NCBI GenBank assembly: GCA_000827205.1
Contig: KN832558.1
Location: forward strand, 1 to 64,000
Source of the DNA: Plicaturopsis crispa FD-325 SS-3
Lineage: Eukaryota > Basidiomycota > Agaricomycetes > Amylocorticiales > Amylocorticiaceae
Reading direction: 5' to 3'
DNA: 64,000 bases
The notes beneath the pieces were generated by a model. The model did no database searches and had not been told where the DNA came from. It was given only the letters and a program-made list of their open reading frames with translations. Below are positions 1 through 10,397 of this stretch, piece by piece. Positions within the stretch are counted from its first letter, which is position 1, and each line of letters begins with the position of its first letter. The translations under genes and the position numbers were made by a program.

Positions 1-416
1 TCCCTGCCAATGCTAACACAAGGCGTTTGGCAGAATGGATGAAACGAGCATTATGGGCAAAGTCAAGGCAACTGTGCCTTGCATGCGCGTCACCTATGCA
101 CCGCAAAACAATATTTGCATTGACGCCTCACCTGATAGCAATTAACCTATTCAATTGTAACACAAATCCTGCTAAATTCATCAAGCTACCTGTTGCAAAT
201 AAGGATGTAACACTGAGGTTGAGGGGTCTAATTTACCATGGAGAATTTCACTTCACCTCGAGGATAATCACAAGAGATGGAAAGCTTTGGTTTTACGACG
301 GTGTCACTACAGGTGGCACCGCAAACTTGGAAGGTTTTATTGAGAATATAAGTGAACGAGAACTGAGAGAATGTAAAGGGAGGAAGATAGTATTAGCCGT
401 ATATGCACGTAAATAA
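1..416 (+). CDS. C-terminal part of a peptidase-like (USP/UCH-type) protein, cut by the window edge
   Basis: An open frame enters from the left edge and ends at a TAA at 414-416; no ATG start is visible, so it is the 3' end of a longer gene. The segment YHGEFHFTSRI, followed by WFYDGV about 10 residues later, resembles the histidine box and following Asp/Asn region near the C-terminus of ubiquitin-specific protease-like domains, which occur in mobile-element proteins of Agaricomycetes. That is family-pattern recognition only: the catalytic Cys would lie outside the window. Everything downstream up to 14 kb is repeat-rich, which supports a mobile-element origin. It could also be an unrelated protein. 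Confidence 0.35.
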   Translation, partial: PANANTRRLAEWMKRALWAKSRQLCLACASPMHRKTIFALTPHLIAINLFNCNTNPAKFIKLPVANKDVTLRLRGLIYHGEFHFTSRIITRDGKLWFYDGVTTGGTANLEGFIENISERELRECKGRKIVLAVYARK

Positions 417-446
417 GCAAGCCATTATGAGACGACTACACTAACA

Positions 447-502
447 TAAACTAAGGACTCGTTTTTTGCCATGCGCAGCAGTGGCCCTCTCCAGCAAGTA
501 CA
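447..502 (-). repeat. Short inverted copy of the 7560-7610 sequence
   Basis: The stretch from aaactaaggactcgt to about 502 is nearly identical, in reverse complement, to 7560-7610 (shared core ttgccatgcgcagcag). The motif aaactaaggactcgt also lies in both arms of the larger inverted-repeat unit (2066-2080 and, inverted, 8636-8650). It is probably a truncated end of the same repeat family. Confidence 0.5.
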
Positions 503-525
503 GTATTTCACAAGATGTATTGTCA

Positions 526-781
526 TGTTGTTGACATACACTGGAAAGCGCAAAACAAGGGCTTTCTAACTGACCCTGGGTCATGTGATTTTTTCAATGA
601 TGTCAACATCCATCGTACACCGTCCATTTTACAAGCCATGACGTCATTGTCATTTTGCGGATGCTATTGTCAGTAAAATACAGTAATTTGACTATATCTC
701 TGTCAATATTGATTCAAATCACTTGACCCAGAGTCCGTTAGAAAGCCCTTGTTCTGCGCTTTCTAGTGCATATCAACAAGA
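526..781. mobile_element. Hairpin MITE of about 256 bp
   Basis: Arms of about 70 bp (526-597 and 709-781) are inverted repeats with a few mismatches; both contain gaaagcgc and aagggctttctaac. No open frame lies inside, and no clear target duplication was found. Diverged copies of the ggctttctaacgga motif recur at about 9356 and 9492, so this is one member of a dispersed family. Class is unknown. Confidence 0.6.
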
Positions 782-1156
782 CGGTGATGCATTACATAAT
801 AAGCATGCAAATGGCCATATCATTGAATTTATCAAACTCACTGCTGGTGAGTCAATAGGCATTCACATAAGTCAATGTAGGGTCCGTCAGGGAGCCCTAT
901 ATTTGGGCTTTTTAGTATGCATGTGCAAGATATAGGCTAGACGTGTGATCATTGCAAATTTAGCCATGAAATAGAATTTAGTACACTATTTGCAGCATCG
1001 TCAACAGGCATCCACAAATATTGGTGTAGAGTCAACTGGAAAGCTCAGTAGTCATAATGTGTACAATGTGTGCTCTGTATCCGATCAGATCACATCTAAT
1101 ATAAAATATTGGTTAGAACTAATGACAAGACAGTGGGTTTGCCAAAAACTTATTGC
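782..1156. other. Gene-free AT-rich stretch
   Basis: No supportable coding frame. A weak copy of the gggctttt/gggtccgtcag motif (about 870-915) suggests decayed MITE sequence. Confidence 0.5.
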
Positions 1157-2080
1157 AACCAACGGGATTTGAACGGGCGACCTTCCGGGGTTTTTCAATT
1201 TTCTATATTTCAAGTCAAAGACTACGATTGAATAGTATGGTTCGAATTTGTCATTAGGTGGTTCGCTTGAAAGGTTAAGCGGTTCAATTTGAGTATTACA
1301 ACTTTCTTTGTAATGGTTCAATCTTGAGACTACAAAATATTTTTCCCATGGCATGCAAGGTTCAAAGTTGCAACTTTTTTTTCACCGCAAAAGTCCCAGT
1401 AAATAAACAAGTTACAGTGTTGCCCCGGTCCTTGACACACCCAAATCAAGTCAAGAGCCCCTTTTTTTAACCTGATTTATTTTCGCATTTCTGAGTAGAC
1501 AGATGTGTTCGGATTGTGCTCCTTGGTATGTACACAAGAAAGAATCTTTCAGTCTTCGCAAGTGGTGAAGTTTTCTGTGTAAAAACCTGCAGAGTAACAA
1601 AATGTAACAAATACGGTCCTTAACACAGTCACATCCCCGCCAAAATAGACGCAATATGTGATGATATGTGACTAAATGTGACTAAAGCGCCGCCAATCTT
1701 TGTGCATTTCGACCGCCATTCTCGTTCCTCTCTGGCAAGGACATCCTCGAGAGTGCTACTAAAGCAGATTCTACTTAGAAAAGGGCCCTCTCACACCCCT
1801 GATAAAAATTTAAGCCTTATATTATGACTGTGTGCACCCGAGGCCCCATTAGATTTCTAAATCTGTGCATTTTGCACCCTATGCATAGTTTCTCAACCAA
1901 TTTGTACCCTTTTGCGAGGCTGAGGTGGTGGAAACATGCATGTATATATCTTCTTAGATACGTCAAAATTTTGAGTCCATAATTGCAAAGAAAAAATAGT
2001 TTTAGACTAGGTGTGTCAAGGAACGGTGGTGTGTCAAGGACCGGGGCAACACTGTACCCTTAGTAAACTAAGGACTCGTA
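1157..2080 (+). repeat. Left inverted arm of the TET/JBP unit
   Basis: Pairs with 8634-8922. It contains about five ggttcaa/ggttcga blocks between 1240 and 1365, spaced 20-35 bp, and an outer block (1157-1190) whose complement reads like a tRNA T arm (CGTTCAAATCCCG). It is interrupted by the MITE at 1415-2054. Confidence 0.6.
1415..2054. mobile_element. 640-bp Tc1/mariner-like MITE
   Basis: Perfect 27-bp terminal inverted repeats (1415-1441 and 2028-2054) begin CAGTGTTGCCCCGG and are flanked by a TA dinucleotide on each side (1413-1414, 2055-2056), the usual Tc1/mariner target duplication. A second partial copy of the end motif (gtgtgtcaagga) lies just inside the right end. No transposase frame is present, so it is non-autonomous. 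It interrupts the left arm of the surrounding unit and is therefore younger than that unit. Confidence 0.8.
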
Positions 2081-2118
2081 ATATTGAGGTGTGCACTTGA
2101 CTCTGTTGACCTGCAGCC

Positions 2119-2934
2119 ATGTCTACTGCCTCTCCCGCTGAACTGCAAGACATGTTCAATCGTGAAATTGCGCTTCTTAGGCAGTCGTTATCTGTTCTAT
2201 GTTCAACAAATCCTGATTTCAGAGGGCATCCCCAAATTCTTTTCAAGCCTTTGAAGCATGTGGTGAGTTCATTTGAATTTTACAACATGTGGGCCAAATT
2301 GACAATGCCAATCCCAGCAAAGGGCTGAGATGCTGTTGGGACATGGTCGGATAGGGCAAGTCAAGCTGGACGTGCCAATCTATCTGTCCGAAACTTGGAT
2401 GGCGTACAAGTAACGACACAATCACCGTCGAGAACAATTGGTGGAGGAACTAGTTGGCATAAGTAAGAGGATCCAATGGGACAAACTTGCGGATATAGTG
2501 CCGGACGAAAGTTGTTGCAAAACGCATCTGACACTGCCGCCGCCCGACCTGTTGACGGCGGATGAAGTAGATGCAATGAGTGTGAAAGGATGGGTAAGCC
2601 GTCTTGAAATCACGGAGGGACTATGAATTAAATCACCACAAAGAAAGCAGGATTTCAACTGCAACGCCCAGCGACGGAGGAGTCCTTAGCGGACGTGTTA
2701 GAGGAGCTTGCTGAGCATGCGACGGAGCGGGAGATGGCCTCGACGGCTCGGATTTTGCAGAAGCGGGCATACATCATGGGTCTTGTGAAGGATATTGAAG
2801 ATTTGGACAAACTTTTAAATGAGCCAGAACTAGAGTCTGATAGTAGGGGGAGGAAGCGGACCAGAGAGGTGGCAGGTAGTTCTAGGTTAGATAAAGGGAA
2901 GGGAAAAGAGCCTGACAAAATTGTTGTAGATTAA
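2119..2934 (+). pseudogene. Element-borne gene with coiled-coil/basic C-terminus, one in-frame stop
   Basis: The ATG at 2119 (MSTASPAELQDMF) opens a frame with two likely short introns: one with donor gtgagt after ...KHV (about 2265-2322) and one with donor gtaagc after ...VKGW (about 2593-2650). The last exon ends ...KGKGKEPDKIVVD at 2934. The middle exon carries an in-frame TAA shortly after ...SETWMAYK (about 2410) and then continues in the same frame, so this copy looks disabled unless an unseen intron removes the stop. The C-terminal third is charged and helical, then Lys/Arg rich. No family is recognised. It ends 27 bp from the stop of the convergent TET/JBP gene, and both lie inside the inverted-repeat unit, which suggests a two-gene cargo. 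Confidence 0.5.
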
Positions 2935-2961
2935 AAGATGTAGGGAGTGTGCATTACAAGA

Positions 2962-4175
2962 TCATTCGCCTGATTGTCCATGGAACCTGTAGTCCATTGA
3001 TTGAGGCGCTCTGACTTTCATCCTTTCATGCACGTTGTCACGCATGTAAAAGACCAGGCAAAGTCTTTCTCCAATGGCTCTGGATACACCGTGTGCAAGG
3101 ACTCGGCCTGAAATACCGACGATGGTACTGCTAGAATAGTCGAAGCGGAGACCCAGACCGGGGACTTCAAAGATGGCGGATGTGTGGTGGCCAATGGTGG
3201 CCAGAAGATCGTACCATTCCGCGCGTGAAAAGTTGTCTCTGTGGATGGGGGTCTCTTTGCTCGAGATCACTGAGATGGCATTGAATACTGCTGTCCAGCG
3301 GTCAAAGACTGCCGCGAGCAAGGGGGCTTCTGGGACGTCCCGCATCCGTATGAGGGTGTTGTGTCCCACCCGATAAAGGTCAGGGTGGATGATGGCCATG
3401 ACAGCATTGATCAAAGCAATAGATTCCGCCATGTCGGCGAGCCATGGATGGGTGTATTGGGCATTGTTGCCAGTGCATGTGAAGGAGGGTTGGAGAGGGT
3501 ATGAATCTGTCTGTTGTCCAATATTCAATTACATGTTGAAAAGGATGTGAAGACGGACAAACATCATGAGCTTGCTGAAACCATGCAGGTGATATGTTGA
3601 TGCATCCAGGGTGTATATTCGGACATTCTGAAGGAGAGGAAACAGCTCTGGGTCATTGCGCCAGTTGTGGCCGTTGGCCTTGGACTTGGCGGAGTTCTTC
3701 ATCAACACCAACAGTCGGGAGGTGTGTTGAATAATTGCCTCCTGGTAATGGATATCAATGGGTGACTATATAGTGAAAGGGAGAGAACACATACCTGTCT
3801 AGCAGCAGATAAGACGTGCAGGAGGTACCACAGCAATATAACACCGTGGACATCAACAACAGTGGCTGGTTGTTGAATTATGCCTTCCGCAACGGGTGGG
3901 GGCGAGTAGCGGCGACCCAGCGCTTCCTCCTTCTGCTGTTGCTGACCCGTGGGTTTACTTTCGAAAAGGGCATTATACTGTTGAACGTCCCAAGATAGTT
4001 GAACTGTTATGCATTCAGGCGGGTATACTTTTAACACAAAAGTGCCGCGCTCACTCGGTGTCAAATATGCCTGCCTTGCGTGATCCGCTATAAAACGGCA
4101 CTCAGCAGCAAGGTCGGCGGATATAGAGGATTCTGTTTCCTCGATAGTGGCAGCATCCTGGGGTTGGGCTTGGTC
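2962..4175 (-). CDS. TET/JBP-family 2-oxoglutarate/Fe(II) dioxygenase (5' end not resolved)
   Basis: Reading right to left, at least three exons can be followed. The first (about 4175-3797) ends in a segment with DVHGVILLWYL and SAARQ. The second (about 3744-3588) contains NDPELFPLLQNV. The last (to the stop at 2962) contains HRDNFSRAEWYDLL, LAHGVSRAIGERLCLVFYMR and a C-terminal basic stretch. The His-x-Asp (HRD), the distal His (LAHGV) and the Arg of GERLC fit the iron and 2-oxoglutarate ligands of fungal TET/JBP enzymes, which oxidise 5-methylcytosine in DNA. The first exon reads upstream to an apparent acceptor near 4175 and has no ATG, so a 5' exon is missing from this model. The iron and 2-oxoglutarate residues are present, so the enzyme could be active. 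Confidence 0.65.
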
Positions 4176-5799
4176 ATATAATTAGATAAACAATCAGTTA
4201 AGGAGAGGCACTGTTCTGGTGGGGTGGGGAGGCTACAAAGTATGAGTAAGGTGTATACAATTAGGGGATAGAGAGGGAGATACCTTTGCATGATTAAAGA
4301 AAGTGTTTGTAAAATGGGGGAAAATGAGAGGTCTGGATGTTGAGTGAATCAGCAATTTTAAAGGAAATTGCGTAAATAAGGTAATTATTGGAGCTTGAGA
4401 ATTCAATAGATGATGGATGAGTGTATAGCGTTGTAGGGCTAAGTTTTAATAGTTTGACTGACGAATGGGTACATGGGGGGAATGTCATGACAGGATCGGT
4501 GCGGATGTCGGTGGTGAGGCGGCTGTCATGACTGACAAATGGGCTATACGGTACATGGGTGGAAGGACATTAGTATGGCGGTTGTCGGGGGTGTGTCGGC
4601 TGTGATGGTTGAGAAGTGGTAATAAGTGGGGATGGTGTTGGCTCTGGGGTTTAGGTGGTTTGTGATAAGAGTGGAATCTTGAGGACAAAGGACCGATGAG
4701 TGAGGGCTGGAGATATGTACATACTAGTCGGCCGCACCCTACCAATGGGCGGCTAAAATGTTTGATATTGAAGGGCCTAAGAAATCTGATAAGTAGAGGG
4801 GGCTGCACCCTCTCAAAGGATTTTTAAGTTTTTGTGAGATCTTAGGGCCGCACCCATGCCATGGGCCTTAGGGCTAACCCCTTTTCTTACAAATTTGGTT
4901 ACACGGGTACTATACTTTGTTAACCGTTTGTTCTTGACTTGACTACAAGGCTACAATTGCTATAGTGATGGGGCCACATCCATTCATAGGACCGCTTCGA
5001 AATGCGGCCACACTGTGGGTGGCTCCATCAATAGGCCCTTGGAACGTTCTAGGTGGCTCCATTGAATGGGCTTTAGTCACTGAATAGTGTGGTGCTCGGG
5101 TCCCTATGGTGTCCTCGGCCTGCAAACACTTCATTCACCTGCACATTTTGGCCCGTCCCGTCGCATCACTCCGCCACGGTCCCTGCACTGTCTGCCCTCG
5201 TATGGGGTCGCCTGGCGCGTTTTTCCACTTTTACCTCTTTTGGTTCTTTTACTTTAGAGGTTTAAAGGTCTCGGCCTTTTCTTTGGCCGGGTCCTTACAG
5301 CCTCAATGAGGCAGGAGAGGCTAAAGGTGATGAAGAAAGGGGCCCAACGGAGCAGGGCTGCTCCGCAGCAGACTCGAGATGGAGAACGAGGAGGCACAAC
5401 ACCTGCTAGACGGCAAGACCACTGACACTACCCCCACCCCATCTCCCATCTGTTTCGTTCACCTCGCCCCCTCCAGAAGGCTTATTGCAGTGTGAACTGC
5501 ACCAGAACGGACTAGACACTTGCTGGATGAAATAACTTAGAGTATCAGACAGCTGGTGTCCAAAGTTAGTCACTATATATTGAGATATAGCTAAACACTA
5601 ACCTAGAGTCCGAAGTAAGTCACTGAAGAGAGTGAGAACTTCGGACTCCGCTTTTGCAGAGTAAAGTACAAACAGAAACAAATAGAGCGGAGCGGAAACC
5701 GGAGCAGAGTGGCTGGCCTGTCCAGTCAAAGCGAGGTAAACAAAGAACAGGAAGACTCAATGATAAGTAGCAAACACAGACTGTAACAAGGCTTCCCCA
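4176..5799. other. Repeat-unit interior without a supportable gene
   Basis: It may hold the 5' exon of the TET/JBP gene (a proline- and histidine-rich minus frame lies at 4485-4808). Short local repeats occur: ggtggctccat twice (about 5017, 5050), and a hairpin around 5598-5650 whose arms contain gagtccgaagt and acttcggactc. Nothing else was recognised. Confidence 0.4.
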
Positions 5800-6432
5800 T
5801 TGTTCACGGGTGAGACGAAGAATCTGTTATCAAAAACATGGACATTGAATGCCGCAAGGCCTGGGACAAGATTACGGTCCCTGAATGCCTCGTGTACACG
5901 TTTTGACGGACGCAACCCTTGGGCCGTGGTCAAGTCCATCACTGACGCCGTCACCGGTACTTCCACCACAAACCCCACGTCTCCCCCCCTATGCACACTT
6001 CAACTTCAACAGACCGCGCTGTCCCCTTACGTCCACCTAGTGGCAAACACCCCACAGGAGATAATCTCAGCATCAGTCGACCAGGGATGCTGGTCTATAT
6101 TGCCATCCCTGGTCTTCTTTGCAATACCATATGCACCGCACCCCTCCTACTACATCCTCACCATTGAGAGCCTGTCTATTGACCATACTCGTAACGACAA
6201 TGCACTCTGTGTCATTGTCGGCGCTATCGCAAAATTGGCGGCGATCGTGTCCTTCATCTCTGCCTGCTACGAGGACACCCCTCGAGAACTGGGACCCGAT
6301 GATTGGGTCCTCAGCATCATCAAATCCGTGTATGTCAGGTGCATCAAAGGGAGGATCAGTGGGGCCCTGCAAATTCTCTGGAACCTTTATATAAAGTCAC
6401 CCGCCTCAAACATCAAGGACCACTGCGCGTAG
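5800..6432 (+). CDS. Unrecognised 210-residue frame
   Basis: A single uninterrupted frame from ATG 5800 to TAG 6430-6432. The middle (residues about 100-165) is hydrophobic and could hold one or two membrane segments. It matches no family I know. Overlapping minus-strand frames (5757-5996, 6073-6372) are also open, so coding strand is not settled. It lies inside the inverted-repeat unit and may be part of its cargo or chance. Confidence 0.2.
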   Translation: MFTGETKNLLSKTWTLNAARPGTRLRSLNASCTRFDGRNPWAVVKSITDAVTGTSTTNPTSPPLCTLQLQQTALSPYVHLVANTPQEIISASVDQGCWSILPSLVFFAIPYAPHPSYYILTIESLSIDHTRNDNALCVIVGAIAKLAAIVSFISACYEDTPRELGPDDWVLSIIKSVYVRCIKGRISGALQILWNLYIKSPASNIKDHCA

Positions 6433-7924
6433 ATCAAGCTCTTCAACAACCTTCCTTCCCTTCAAATTGCCTAAGTTCAGAAGCGGCATGGGGAAATGTG
6501 CTTTGACCCCCCTTTGTACGCTCTTTGCAGAAGTCTCGGCCACGGCAGCCCCCACTGCCCGTTCCCTGCCATTCCCGGCTAGCGCGGCCCCAACCCCTGC
6601 AAGCAATGCAACAGGCCCGACCAAGACCACCAAATCGACGTGCCTAACATAGCCCCGCGTAGAGGCCATGCTCAGCGAGAGGGTTGAGGTGGACATGGAG
6701 GTCGCGGCCACAGAGACAGTGGCGCCCGAGCAGGTCACACCAGAGCTCGAGGTTGGTACTAAAGTTGTTTACCTCGTGTCCCACCCATGTACTTTGTTTA
6801 AACCGAATATCTGCACCACCTCTCACCAGACTATGTTGAGTCTGCTGTTCAATCACAAATTGTAAAGGCCCTGAGGGTTTGTATAATCCTGACACCCCCA
6901 ATCACCTCTGAGCTGTCCTACATTATTATGAGGCTCGCCGAACGCACCACCGACGAACCCGCCAAGACTGACAAGAAACCCTCCATGCTGACGTAAAAGA
7001 GCAGCAAATCATACATAGTGGGCCACTATAAGAGGGACCTAGAGACAAACCCCCTCTTCCCCCAAAACCACCATGTCAAACCAGCATTGCCGCCTCCCTT
7101 CCAGTGACAGCTTAGACCCCTCATCTCAGACACAGTCAGTACTCCCACCTGCGAAGGTAGCACAGCAAATCCCACCTAACCAAACGAAACCAGAAACTCC
7201 CACCTTGCCAAAGCGAGCCTAAATCAGACAAGGCGAGTTTGTGTTCCCTGTTAGAGTTGGTTTGCTCAGGTGCCACAAGGATCAAATAGATACAAACATT
7301 GCCAGCTCATCAGTAGCATACTTGTCTCTTTTCCCCCTCATCTGTGTCAATCCAGTCTCTTTTTGTGTCTGTGTCCGCGCCCCCATCTCCCTTATTCTAA
7401 CATTCCCCGCCGTCTCGGAAGGATATGCAAAGTTGAATGCAGGAGAAGGGAAACGACGACGAGACGAGGATGAGAGACAGGCAGAGTGCGCAGCGCGACG
7501 AGAGCGATGAGGAGATGGTGAACGCGAGGGAGAACGATCTGCAGCGACGCGAGCATGACTTGCTAAAGAGGGCCACTGCTGCGCATGGCAAGAAACGAGT
7601 CCTAGTTTTTAGTGATTCAAGACATTTGAATTAGAATAATCTGTTTTTGTCCTCGCTGCATTTGCAAGCTATTTGCGGTCTATGCTATCTGTGTCTTGTC
7701 TGAATGCGAAATGGGGCAGAGGAACAAGGGTACATGTGGAGGAAATCAAGGGTAAATGCGAAAAAAAGGGAATAAAGTGGTGAAGGAGTCCATGCAGGGG
7801 GAACAAGGCAATAGAGCTAACACGAGGTGATGCACGACCAAGGGGGGAGTTGCGCGACGAAGTCACGTGATGCTCCAAAGCCGCGGACCGGTGCCGAGGG
7901 TTCCATGTGGCCCCGAGTCCAGGT
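6433..7924. other. Interior of the inverted-repeat unit, weak coding evidence only
   Basis: A short plus frame at 7437-7634 is rich in Glu, Arg and Asp and would form a coiled coil (ARENDLQRREHDLLKRATAA). Its end is duplicated in inverted orientation at 447-502, so it may be the 3' end of an element gene whose upstream exons are not recognisable. The rest shows nothing supportable. Confidence 0.25.
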
Positions 7925-8029
7925 GGCGATGCGACAGCTGCAGAAGCGGAGTTGTGGCGCAGGGACACGAGGGGTCAACGTGGGGTGACGTGTGATGGAC
8001 TGGGAGGTCGCGCAATGATATTAGGTCAT

Positions 8030-8500
8030 GCCAGGAAGTTGCGCCGCAGCTGCAGAGGTGGTAGAACAGTCGTAAAGGCCGAAATGGGCAAGAGGGCCCA
8101 AACGCGCAGGTGAACGGAGCGTTTGAAGGCCGAGGATGCTATAGGGACCCGAGCGCAGCTTTGGGAAGCGAACTAGAGGTCGCACAGTGATGTCCCGTAG
8201 TGCGCCTAAGTCGCGCTTCAGCTGCGGAGGTGGCGAAACCGGCCTGAAGGCTAAACGACGCAGGATGGGCCAGAACGCGCAGGTGGACAAGGGGTTTAGA
8301 GGTCGAGGACGCTATAGGGACCCGAGCGCAGCCTCAGGGATTGAACTAGAGGTCGCGCGGGGATGTTCTGCAGTGCGCCCAAGTCGTGCTTCAGCTGCGG
8401 AAGTGGCAAAATGGTCCCGGAGGTTGAACGACGCAAAATGGGCCGAAACGCGTAGGTGAACGAAGTGTTAAGGGTCCGGGATACTCGATGGATCGAAGCA
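8030..8500 (+). repeat. Tandem repeat, about 173-bp period, about 2.7 copies
   Basis: The block atagggacccgagcgcag occurs at 8141 and 8314 (173 bp apart) with a decayed third copy near 8481. The companion block gctgcagaggtgg recurs at about 8049, 8222 and 8395. A more diverged partial copy begins near 7933. The units are GC-rich, unlike the AT-rich flanks, and lie just inside the right arm, so they could be a subterminal repeat array of the element. Confidence 0.75.
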
Positions 8501-8633
8501 CGGTCGAAAAGAGCGTGATAGCGACTTAGGTAGGTCCCAGAAGGAAGTCCCGGGACGTGTGCGCAAGTGGATAAATGGTCGGGTCATGACACACCTTTGA
8601 TGTAAAACACAATATGGCTGGACAGACTTCACT

Positions 8634-8922
8634 GTTACGAGTCCTTAGTTTACTAAGATAACTCGTTTATTTACTAGGACTTTCGCGCGTCAAATGGACT
8701 TGCAACGTTGAACCTTGCAAACCATGGGAAAAAAAATTGTAGTGCTCGAGTCGAACCATAGTAATGTTGTAATGGTCAAGCCAAACCACCCTACATTGCA
8801 ACCGAACCACTATACAAAAAAATCAAACCATAGTACTAAATTCTAATGTTCAAATTGAACCATATAAAAGGTGATTCTCCAACAGGTCGAGCGTTCGAAT
8901 CCCACTGACGGAAAACATTTTT
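8634..8922 (-). repeat. Right inverted arm of the TET/JBP unit
   Basis: The reverse complement aligns with 1157-2080 minus the MITE. It contains gaaccat/gaaccac blocks at about 25-30 bp spacing and ends outward in a tRNA T-arm-like block (GCGTTCGAATCCCAC at about 8889). It shows more differences from the left arm than expected of a recent element. Confidence 0.6.
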
Positions 8923-10004
8923 CTTCACCTATAGAGGATTATAATCAATCACTCCAGGCTTAGTATGTGTCAACTATTGCAATGAAATAGAGCACGTACA
9001 CAGTATTACATTGATTTTTACCTCATAGTAGATCTCCAACAGTGATGTGGAACAATTGTGCAAAGACTGCAGCCCTCTCGTTGACCGTCGGTCTATAGGC
9101 CAAGCCAGCCACAATTGAACCGCATTTTTGCGCTTTGCCTTGTAGGTGCATCAGTTTTGCAGCGCATTTTGAGAAAAAAATATATGCATATAGTGAACAT
9201 CTAAGCCCTGAATTTCAGCTAGAGAAATCAGGAATCCGTGTAGTATTGATAGAGATACGGGCAAAATAAGTAGGGTTCACAGATGAGCAGATATTGGGAG
9301 GAAAACCAAAGCACTCATGGAATGGTGGATATGTGCTTTAAGAGTGAGCTCAGGGCTTTCTGACGAATCCTAGGTCGAAGAATTCCGTGAGGTATCCATT
9401 GAGTGATGAGAGATATACGCCATTTTGTGAGAAAGCTTATTGCAAGCGCATTACATAAGCAGTACAGAATGTGCGGGTATGCTCATGGAGTGCGGAAGAA
9501 GAGCTTTCCAACGGACCTGGGGTCGAGGCATTTGAGCGCATAATGGCGGAGATATAGGCAGCCGCATCGTCAACGTCGTTTACCACGATGACCACGTCCC
9601 AACTGTCGTGTGATGCCGTTGAGAGGGGTTTAAAGTGGCATCTGCAATGCTCACGTAATTTTCAGTGAAATCAATTTTATTATTTAGACTATGTGATCAT
9701 CGTCTGAAACAGCGTCGAGGACAGTTTTTGAGGCGGCGGCACTGTTGAAAACGTTGAGCTCAGCTGGTGCCTGACCGCCAACCGTGAGGAGGCCGTAAGA
9801 CGCGGCACCATCCGCCGTTTGTATCTCCGAACATTTGTAAGCCTGGAGAAACGACGCAGAAACGAGACGCGTCAAAGTCAAAAAACGGTTTCTGCTCGAT
9901 TTTGCGAGTTTGCCGAGGGTTGCCGAGGCAGAAACGATTTGAGAAACGACGCGTTAATCGACCGTTAAACGACGGAGAAACGACGTTGTTTCTCTACTCT
10001 GATA
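8923..10004. other. Intergenic repeat remnants
   Basis: No gene. Two diverged copies of a gctttcYRACGRA...GGTCGARG motif lie about 136 bp apart (about 9356 and 9492) and relate to the hairpin MITE near the left edge. From 9845 to 10000 several gaaacgacg repeats in both orientations suggest another decayed MITE. Confidence 0.4.
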
Positions 10005-10345
10005 CACCCTATTGGCCTCAGCAATGCTGGTCAACATTTGGCTTGGCTGCGGTCTTTCTTCGACGAACTCGGACATCCCCAAGACAAACTTACCGAGCTG
10101 TTTTGCGACAACTAGGCTGCCATTATCCTCAGCAAAGAGCCTCAGTTCCGTGCCCGGACTAAGCACATCCAGCGCAAGTACCACTTCGTCCGCGACGATC
10201 TTGTTGCCCGCGGACATGCTGTTGTCTGCTATGTTCCGACCGATGACATGGTTGCCGACATCTTCACCAAAGCCCTTGGTCATGAGAAGCACTGGAAGTT
10301 CACCAAGGCCCTTGGACTACGGCTGCGCACGAGTGGAGGTGACAG
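10005..10345 (+). mobile_element. Fossil Ty1/copia pol fragment (RNase H end)
   Basis: The plus strand codes for a stretch typical of the C-terminal RNase H region of copia polyproteins (RTKHIQRKYHFVRDD, then VPTDDMVADIFTKAL and a HWKFTKALGL tail). It is a broken fragment; no LTRs could be assigned to it. Confidence 0.7.
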
Positions 10346-10397
10346 AATATGAGGGGTGCCCGCACACATCCTTTGTCTGTCAGGCCTGCAAAACGTT

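Larger units (their letters stand above)
1157..8922. mobile_element. Inverted-repeat unit carrying a TET/JBP gene (candidate KDZ-associated DNA element)
   Basis: Two imperfect inverted arms, 1157-2080 (about 285 bp once the inserted MITE is removed) and 8634-8922, bound this unit. Reading inward, both contain in the same order a tRNA T-arm-like block, several ggttcaa-type repeats, a catgg/gcaaggttcaa block, agtaaataaac and ttagtaaactaaggactcgtaa. Inside are a TET/JBP oxygenase gene, a convergent partner gene and a 173-bp tandem repeat. TET/JBP genes in basidiomycetes are known to be amplified together with KDZ DNA transposons; no KDZ transposase is visible here, so the unit is non-autonomous, truncated or of another class. 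No target duplication could be identified at the outer ends. Confidence 0.5.

Noticed and set aside
9954-10292. Minus-strand 112-residue frame
   Set aside because: Antisense of the copia pol fragment.
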